Both the position numbers and the translations under genes were made by a program. The notes beneath the pieces were generated by a model. The model did not search any database, was not told the DNA's origin, and saw nothing but the letters and a program-made list of their open reading frames with translations. This document shows, piece after piece, positions 6,560 through 14,983 of a stretch of DNA of 14,983 bases. The first letter of the stretch is position 1, and each line of letters starts with the position of its first letter. Source of the stretch: an uncultured Faecalibacterium sp. (GTDB taxonomy: Bacteria; Bacillota; Clostridia; Oscillospirales; Ruminococcaceae); NCBI GenBank assembly GCA_900772565.1, contig CAAHET010000200.1:1-14983 (forward strand), in the 5' to 3' direction.

Positions 6560-9500
6560 ATGATGAAAGTCAAGCCCGTTAAGCTCGGCAAAACCGAGCG
6601 CATGAGCTTCTCCCACATCGACGAAGTCATCAGTATGCCGAACCTGATTGAGGTGCAGAAGAACTCGTATCAGTGGTTCCTGGATGAAGGCCTGAAGGAG
6701 GTCTTTCACGATATCGGCACCATTGAGGACTACACCGGCAATCTGGCACTGAGCTTTGTGGACTTCCGGCTGGATAAGGAGCCGAAGTACAGCATCAAGG
6801 AGTGCAAGGAACGCGACGTTACCTATGCAGCCCCCCTGCGCGTTACCGCCCGTCTGCTGAACAAGGAGACCGGCGAGGTGAAGGATCAGGAGATCTTCAT
6901 GGGCGACTTCCCCCTGATGACCGACGCAGGCACCTTTGTCATCAACGGTGCCGAGCGTGCGATCGTCAGCCAGCTGGTCCGCTCTCCCGGTGTGTTCTAC
7001 GGCCATGCCAAGGATAAGGTCGGCAACGACCTGTACAGCGCCACCATGAACCCCAACCGCGGTGCATGGCTGGAGTACGAGACCGATGCCGCCAACGTGT
7101 TCTACGTTCGTATCGACAAGAACCGTAAGCTGCCTGTCACGGTGCTGTGCCGTGCATTGGGTCTGTCCTCTAACGAGGATATCCTGAACTACTTCGGCGA
7201 GGACGAGCGCATTCTGGCCACGCTGGAAAAGGATACCACCAAGAACCGTGAGGAAGGCCTGCTGGAGGTCTACCGCAAGCTGCGCCCCGGCGAGCCTCCC
7301 ACGGTGGAGTCCGCTACCAGCCAGATCGATATGCTGTTCTTCGATCCGCGCCGGTACGACCTGTCCCGTTTCGGCCGCTATAAGATGAACAAAAAGCTGT
7401 CTCTGGCACGCCGCATCATGAACCATGTGGCTGCAGAGAATGTGGTAGATCCCTTCACCGGCGAGATCCTGATCGAAGCCGATAAGAAGATCGAGCGCAA
7501 GGTGGCCGAGCAGATCGATGCTGCCGGTGTGGATCTGGTCGTTTTGAAGATCGATGATCCCATGCAGGATAAAGCGCACAAGGTCAAGGTTATCACCAAC
7601 GGTTGTGTGGACGCACAGGCCATCATCGACAGCTACTACCCCGCATTCAAGGGCGTGGATGTCAAGGAGTGCGGCATCAACGAGCGCTGCAACCTCAAGG
7701 AACTGCGCAAGATCCTTGATAACGCTTCCAGCGCTGAGGAGGTCATGGAGAGCCTGAAGAAGGATCACGACCTGCTCATCGGCCGTACCGTCACTATCGA
7801 CGATATCCTGTCCTCCATTAACTACCTGAACGATCTGGGCTACGGCATCGGCACCACCGATGATATCGACCATCTGGGCAATCGCCGTATCCGCAGTGTG
7901 GGCGAGCTGCTGCAGAACCAGTTCCGCATTGGCTTCTCCCGTATGGAGCGCGTCATCCGTGAGCGCATGACCCTGCAGAGTCAGGATCAGAGCGTCATCA
8001 CTCCGCAGGCACTGATCAACATCCGTCCTGTGGTGGCAGCCATCAAGGAGTTCTTCGGCTCCTCTCCGCTGTCTCAGTTCATGGATCAGAATAACCCTCT
8101 GGCTGAGCTGACCCACAAGCGCCGTCTGTCTGCTCTGGGCCCCGGCGGTCTGAGCCGTGACCGCGCAGGCTTCGAAGTCCGTGACGTTCATTACAGCCAC
8201 TACGGCCGTATGTGCCCCATTGAGACCCCTGAAGGCCCCAACATCGGTCTGATCTCCTATCTGGCATCCTACGCCAAGATCAACGAGTACGGCTTCGTGG
8301 AGGCTCCCTACCGTAAGGTCAAGAAGGTCTACGACGAGAACAACAACCTCATTGAGCAGGTCGTCACCGACGAGGTGGAGTATATGACCGCCGATGTGGA
8401 GGACGAGTACGTTGTGGCACAGGCTAACGAGCCGCTGGACGAAGGCAAGCACTTCGTCCGTCCCCGTGTGTCTGCCCGCCGCCGCGACGAGATTCTGGAA
8501 ATCGATGCAGAGAAGGTCGATTACATGGACGTTTCTCCGCGAATGATGGTTTCTGTTGCTACCGCCTGCATCCCCTTCCTGGAGAACGATGACTGTAACC
8601 GTGCACTGATGGGCTCTAACATGCAGCGTCAGGCAGTGCCTCTGATGGTCACTCAGCAGCCCATTGTTGCTACCGGTATGGAGTACAAGGCTGCTACCGA
8701 CTCCGGCACCGCTGTGCTGGCCAAGAGCAACGGTGTTGTGGAGAAGGTCGATGCCGACCACATTATTGTACGCAATGAGCAGGGCGCTCTGGAGGATTAC
8801 TCTCTGATCAAGTTTGCCCGCTCCAACGCAGGTACCTGCATCAACCAGCGCCCCATCGTGGAAGTCGGCGAGACTGTTACCGCCGGTCAGGTGCTGGCCG
8901 ATGGTCCCGCAATGCGCAACGGCGAGATCTCTCTGGGTAAGAACGCCCTGATCGGCTTCATGACCTGGGAGGGCTACAACTACGAGGACGCCGTTCTGCT
9001 GAACGAGAAGATCGTGCGCGAGGACGTGTACACCTCCATCCATATCGAGGAGTACGAGACTGAGAGCCGCGACACCAAGCTGGGACCCGAGGAGATCACC
9101 CGCGACATCCCCAATGTTTCTGAGGATGCCCTGAAGGATCTGGACGAGCGCGGCATTATCCGCATCGGCGCCGAGGTCAAGAGCGGCGATATTCTGGTCG
9201 GTAAGGTCACCCCGAAGGGCGAGACTGAGCTGACCGCCGAGGAGCGCCTGCTGCGCGCCATCTTCGGCGAGAAGGCACGCGAGGTGCGCGACACCTCCCT
9301 GCGTGTGCCCCACGGCGCATACGGCATCATTGTGGATGTCAAGGTCTTTACCCCGGAGAACAGCGATGAGCTGCAGCCCGGTGTGCGTGAGGTCGTCCGC
9401 TGCTATATCGCCCAGAAGCGTAAGATCAGCGTCGGCGATAAGATGGCAGGCCGTCACGGTAACAAGGGTGTCGTTTCCCGCATCCTGCCGCAGGAGGATA

Positions 9501-10429
9501 TGCCCTACCTGCCCGATGGCACTCCGCTGGACATCGTGCTGAACCCGCTGGGCGTGCCTTCCCGTATGAACATCGGTCAGGTGCTGGAAGTCAACCTCGG
9601 CTACGCTGCCAAGGCCTGCGGCATCAAGGTCATGACCCCCGTCTTTGACTCTGCCCGCGAGAACGACATCGGCGATACCTTTGATACCGCCCGCGAGATG
9701 TGGCACGGCGAGAATGCACCCGCATATCCCACCAAGCTCCCCAAGATCATGGGCGAGAAGGGCCACATCATCGACTTCTCCAAGATTGAGCTGGATCGTG
9801 ACGGCAAGACCACCGTTTACGATGGTCGTACCGGTGAAAAGTTTGATAACCGCGTTACCGTTGGTTATATGTACTACCTCAAGCTGCATCATCTGGTCGA
9901 TGATAAGATCCACGCCCGTTCCACCGGCCCCTACTCTCTGGTCACCCAGCAGCCTCTGGGCGGCAAGGCTCAGTTCGGCGGTCAGCGCTTCGGCGAGATG
10001 GAGGTCTGGGCACTGGAAGCTTACGGTGCCGCTTACACCCTGCAGGAGATCCTGACTGTCAAGTCCGATGACGTGGAGGGTCGTGTCAAGACCTATGAAG
10101 CCATTGTTAAGGGCGAGCCCATCCCGCAGCCCGGCATCCCCGAGTCCTTCCGCGTTATGCTGAAGGAACTGCAGTCTCTGGGTATGGACGTGATCGTGCA
10201 GGATAAGGACGGCAACGAGATTGACATGCGCCAGAACTTCGATGACGAAGAGACTGGCTTTGATATGCGCGATGTTGCCGGCACCGAGACTGTGGTGCAG
10301 GAGAGCGAGCTGACTGACTACAACATCAAGGACGCCGATGCAGGTTTCGATGATCCTTCTGTGCTGGAGGACGATAACTCTGCCTCTGCAGAGTCCGCTT
10401 CCTCCGATGAAGTGGATTTTGACGAATAA
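6560..10429 (+). CDS. rpoB: DNA-directed RNA polymerase subunit beta
   Basis: RpoB forms one pincer of RNA polymerase and part of the active centre. The 1289-residue product carries the family blocks: DDIDHLGNRRIRSVGELLQN, the rifamycin-binding region (498-530), ETPEGPNIGLI, and the active-site segment GDKMAGRHGNKG with K961 and K969. The C-terminal segment that contacts RpoC is also present (GGKAQFGGQRFGEMEVWALE). The main rifamycin contact residues corresponding to E. coli D516, H526 and S531 are kept (D509, H519, S524), so sensitivity is expected. Residue 503 is proline where E. coli and Bacillus have glutamine (Q510). After the last conserved block an acidic tail (1228-1289) has 23 Asp/Glu in 62 residues. 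The protein is longer than Bacillus RpoB (about 1190). ATG 6560 is preferred over GTG 6548 because of the AAGGAG position. The gene has its own promoter and is separated from rpoC by 125 nt. Confidence 0.98.
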   Translation: MMKVKPVKLGKTERMSFSHIDEVISMPNLIEVQKNSYQWFLDEGLKEVFHDIGTIEDYTGNLALSFVDFRLDKEPKYSIKECKERDVTYAAPLRVTARLLNKETGEVKDQEIFMGDFPLMTDAGTFVINGAERAIVSQLVRSPGVFYGHAKDKVGNDLYSATMNPNRGAWLEYETDAANVFYVRIDKNRKLPVTVLCRALGLSSNEDILNYFGEDERILATLEKDTTKNREEGLLEVYRKLRPGEPPTVESATSQIDMLFFDPRRYDLSRFGRYKMNKKLSLARRIMNHVAAENVVDPFTGEILIEADKKIERKVAEQIDAAGVDLVVLKIDDPMQDKAHKVKVITNGCVDAQAIIDSYYPAFKGVDVKECGINERCNLKELRKILDNASSAEEVMESLKKDHDLLIGRTVTIDDILSSINYLNDLGYGIGTTDDIDHLGNRRIRSVGELLQNQFRIGFSRMERVIRERMTLQSQDQSVITPQALINIRPVVAAIKEFFGSSPLSQFMDQNNPLAELTHKRRLSALGPGGLSRDRAGFEVRDVHYSHYGRMCPIETPEGPNIGLISYLASYAKINEYGFVEAPYRKVKKVYDENNNLIEQVVTDEVEYMTADVEDEYVVAQANEPLDEGKHFVRPRVSARRRDEILEIDAEKVDYMDVSPRMMVSVATACIPFLENDDCNRALMGSNMQRQAVPLMVTQQPIVATGMEYKAATDSGTAVLAKSNGVVEKVDADHIIVRNEQGALEDYSLIKFARSNAGTCINQRPIVEVGETVTAGQVLADGPAMRNGEISLGKNALIGFMTWEGYNYEDAVLLNEKIVREDVYTSIHIEEYETESRDTKLGPEEITRDIPNVSEDALKDLDERGIIRIGAEVKSGDILVGKVTPKGETELTAEERLLRAIFGEKAREVRDTSLRVPHGAYGIIVDVKVFTPENSDELQPGVREVVRCYIAQKRKISVGDKMAGRHGNKGVVSRILPQEDMPYLPDGTPLDIVLNPLGVPSRMNIGQVLEVNLGYAAKACGIKVMTPVFDSARENDIGDTFDTAREMWHGENAPAYPTKLPKIMGEKGHIIDFSKIELDRDGKTTVYDGRTGEKFDNRVTVGYMYYLKLHHLVDDKIHARSTGPYSLVTQQPLGGKAQFGGQRFGEMEVWALEAYGAAYTLQEILTVKSDDVEGRVKTYEAIVKGEPIPQPGIPESFRVMLKELQSLGMDVIVQDKDGNEIDMRQNFDDEETGFDMRDVAGTETVVQESELTDYNIKDADAGFDDPSVLEDDNSASAESASSDEVDFDE

Positions 10430-10449
10430 ACCCTTTGAAAGGCTGTTTT

Positions 10450-10502
10450 CCCGCTGCGGCGCGCGTGCTGCCGCCGCAGGCAGGGGAGAGCAGCGGGTTT
10501 TA
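10450..10502 (+). terminator. GC-rich hairpin in the rpoB-rpoC spacer, possible partial terminator or processing site
   Basis: CCCGCTG (10450-10456) pairs with CAGCGGG (10491-10497), followed by TTTTA. Within it, CTGCGGCG (10454-10461) pairs with CGCCGCAG (10472-10479). The two stems share 10454-10456, so they compete at the base. The short T-run makes complete termination unlikely, and rpoC has no visible promoter of its own, so read-through is required. An attenuator or an RNA-processing structure are both possible. Confidence 0.4.
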
Positions 10503-10540
10503 TAGGTCGCCTGTCATCATCGAAACAACTAGAGATTAAG

Positions 10541-10546
10541 AAAGGG
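10541..10546 (+). promoter_or_regulatory. Ribosome binding site of rpoC
   Basis: AAAGGG at 10541-10546 lies 8 nt before ATG 10555. It is weaker than the AAGGAG-type sites of the neighbours, but the N-terminal homology of RpoC supports this start. Confidence 0.6.
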
Positions 10547-10554
10547 TTCGTTTC

Positions 10555-14127
<3,573 letters not shown>

Positions 14128-14160
14128 GCGCAGCATCCGTCAGGATCTGATCCGTTAAAC

Positions 14161-14200
14161 AAAACCGCTCCGTGGGCGAAAGCCTGCGGGGCGGTTTTTT
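14161..14200 (+). terminator. Intrinsic terminator after rpoC
   Basis: CCGC-type arms 14165-14177 and 14182-14194 form a 13-bp core stem (three G-T pairs) closed by a GAAA tetraloop (14178-14181). Flanking A4/T4 pairs extend it, and the T-run covers 14195-14200. It lies about 35 nt behind the rpoC stop. Confidence 0.95.
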
Positions 14201-14305
14201 GCGTGTCAAAAGCGGCGCAGCAGGGGAGGGAAAAGGCGCTTTTTCTGCCGAAAACTGCCCAAAAGAAAAAATCTGGAATAAATACAAAAAAATTTGCAAA
14301 AACTG

Positions 14306-14334
14306 TTGACATCCGGCTGCAAAGCGGGTATTAT
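14306..14334 (+). promoter_or_regulatory. Strong sigma-70/SigA promoter of rpsL
   Basis: TTGACA (14306-14311), a 17-nt spacer and TATTAT (14329-14334) form a near-consensus promoter with A-tracts immediately upstream. The predicted start near 14341 leaves a leader of about 80 nt. Confidence 0.88.
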
Positions 14335-14340
14335 ATAACT

Positions 14341-14422
14341 GTTGCGCGTCCCTCATGGGGATAGTGCGGCAAAAAAGTCGGAAAATGCTTCCGATGTTCA
14401 TCATTAAGAAAGGAGAAACAAA
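14341..14422 (+). other. 5' leader of rpsL
   Basis: The leader has a small hairpin (14348-14352 with 14358-14362), then AGTGCGGCAAAAA (14363-14375), the motif also found in the rpoB leader. A 6-bp hairpin follows (14378-14383 with 14389-14394), then AAAGGAG (14409-14415), placed 7 nt before ATG 14423. The pairing is visible; a function is not known. Confidence 0.5.
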
Positions 14423-14851
14423 ATGCCTACTTTTAACCAGCTTGTACGCAAAGGCCGTGAGGTCCTGACTACCAAGAGCACCGCTCCCGCTCTGCAGAAG
14501 ACTTATAACTCTCAGAAGAAGCAGTACTCTGATCTGAGCAGCCCCCAGAAGCGTGGTGTCTGCACTGCAGTTCGTACCATGACCCCCAAGAAGCCTAACT
14601 CTGCTCTGCGTAAGGTTGCTCGTGTCCGCCTCACGAATGGTATCGAGGTCACCTCTTACATTCCCGGTATCGGCCATAACCTGCAGGAGCACTCCGTCGT
14701 GCTGATCCGTGGCGGCCGTGTTAAGGACCTGCCCGGTGTGCGTTACCACATCATCCGTGGTACCCTGGATACTCAGGGTGTGGCAGGCCGTAATCAGGCC
14801 CGCTCCAAGTACGGCGCAAAGCGTCCTAAGGCCGGTGCTGCAAAGAAGTAA
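14423..14851 (+). CDS. rpsL: 30S ribosomal protein S12
   Basis: S12 lies at the decoding centre of the small ribosomal subunit and influences accuracy. The 142-residue product has the invariant blocks TPKKPNSALRK (54-64), GHNLQEHSVVLIRGGRVKDL (84-103) and GVRYHIIRGTLD (105-116). It carries the insertion of about 14 residues (near 26-39) that distinguishes Firmicutes S12 from the E. coli form. K56 and K101, equivalent to E. coli K43 and K88 (counting Met), are wild type, so no ribosomal streptomycin resistance is expected. D102 is the aspartate that is beta-methylthiolated in many bacteria. Here rpsL has its own promoter behind the rpoC terminator. rpsG, fusA and tuf would be expected downstream but lie outside the window. 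Confidence 0.98.
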   Translation: MPTFNQLVRKGREVLTTKSTAPALQKTYNSQKKQYSDLSSPQKRGVCTAVRTMTPKKPNSALRKVARVRLTNGIEVTSYIPGIGHNLQEHSVVLIRGGRVKDLPGVRYHIIRGTLDTQGVAGRNQARSKYGAKRPKAGAAKK

Positions 14852-14983
14852 TTGAGGACAACCGCCATAAACGGCTTTCCTTTATATAAATAACAAGTCC
14901 GCTTAAAAGCGGAGGGTAACGGTTTATGTAAGGTCAGCTCTTTGTGACACAACGGGAGTTTTATTACTTTCGAGTACCGATGA
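14852..14983. other. Spacer after rpsL, probably the leader of the next str-operon gene
   Basis: No gene is supported in these 132 bases. Visible elements are a perfect 10-base palindrome TTTATATAAA (14881-14890); a 6-bp hairpin (14898-14903 with 14908-14913) with no T-run; GGAGGG (14911-14916) followed after 9 nt by ATG-TAA (14926-14931); and GCTCTTTGTGACA (14937-14949), which resembles a boxA element. In E. coli the rpsL-rpsG spacer is where S7 binds to repress translation, so this spacer may have a similar role (inference). An ATG at 14980 is too near the window edge to judge. Confidence 0.45.

Larger units (their letters stand above)
14128..14422. other. Non-coding interval between rpoC and rpsL
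   Basis: This interval of 295 nt holds the rpoC terminator, an A/T-rich upstream stretch (about 14260-14303), the rpsL promoter and the rpsL leader. No gene is supported here. The reading frame from ATG 14355 has no ribosome binding site and runs out of frame into rpsL. Confidence 0.65.

Noticed and set aside
6485..9913. A very long open frame on the - strand opposite rpoB (1142 codons)
   Set aside because: It is codon-aligned with rpoB. The absence of antisense stops means only that rpoB does not use TTA, CTA or TCA codons over this span. There is no ribosome binding site and the translation has no recognisable domain.
14355..14422. An upstream ORF in the rpsL leader from ATG 14355
   Set aside because: There is no Shine-Dalgarno sequence, and the frame passes through the rpsL ribosome binding site into rpsL out of phase.

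Overview
The window is an ordinary housekeeping segment of a Gram-positive Clostridia genome. It most resembles a Faecalibacterium-like member of the Oscillospiraceae. That placement is inference from several traits: GC-rich third codon positions, AAGGAG-type ribosome binding sites, an etfB-etfA pair of the butyrate-producer kind, a 360-residue vegetative sigma factor, an RpoC of Firmicutes size (1190 aa), and the Firmicutes insertion in ribosomal protein S12. All genes lie on the + strand. There is no mobile element, CRISPR array, tRNA or rRNA.

Layout. (1) Positions 1-1223: the last codons of an upstream gene (probably etfB), then etfA, then a strong intrinsic terminator. (2) Positions 1355-2011: an extended -10 promoter and a YigZ/IMPACT-family gene starting at GTG. 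(3) Positions 2155-6144: a three-gene cluster dgt (HD-domain dNTPase), dnaG (primase), rpoD (housekeeping sigma), closed by an intrinsic terminator. This is a version of the macromolecular-synthesis operon without rpsU. (4) Positions 6336-14200: a consensus promoter with an AT-rich upstream stretch, a structured leader of about 190 nt, rpoB, a GC-rich structured spacer, rpoC, and a terminator with a GAAA-loop hairpin. (5) Positions 14306-14983: a second consensus promoter, a short leader, rpsL, and the beginning of a structured spacer probably leading to the next str-operon gene, which is outside the window.

The genes supply the replication primer (DnaG), the two largest RNA polymerase subunits, the sigma factor that directs the enzyme to promoters of the type seen here (TTGACA-17-TATACT / TATTAT), and the decoding-centre protein S12. 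The unusual feature of the layout is that rpoBC stands beside dgt-dnaG-rpoD with its own promoter, not behind rplKAJL, and that rpsL is again a separate unit.

The signals I find most worth checking are non-coding. The rpoB and rpsL leaders share a motif (AGTGCG[C/G]CAAAAA), each copy directly after a small hairpin near the predicted transcription start. The rpoB leader also has a 14-bp hairpin and a four-codon upstream ORF. The rpoB-rpoC spacer can form two competing hairpins. I see no new multi-gene system; the protein-coding content is conventional.
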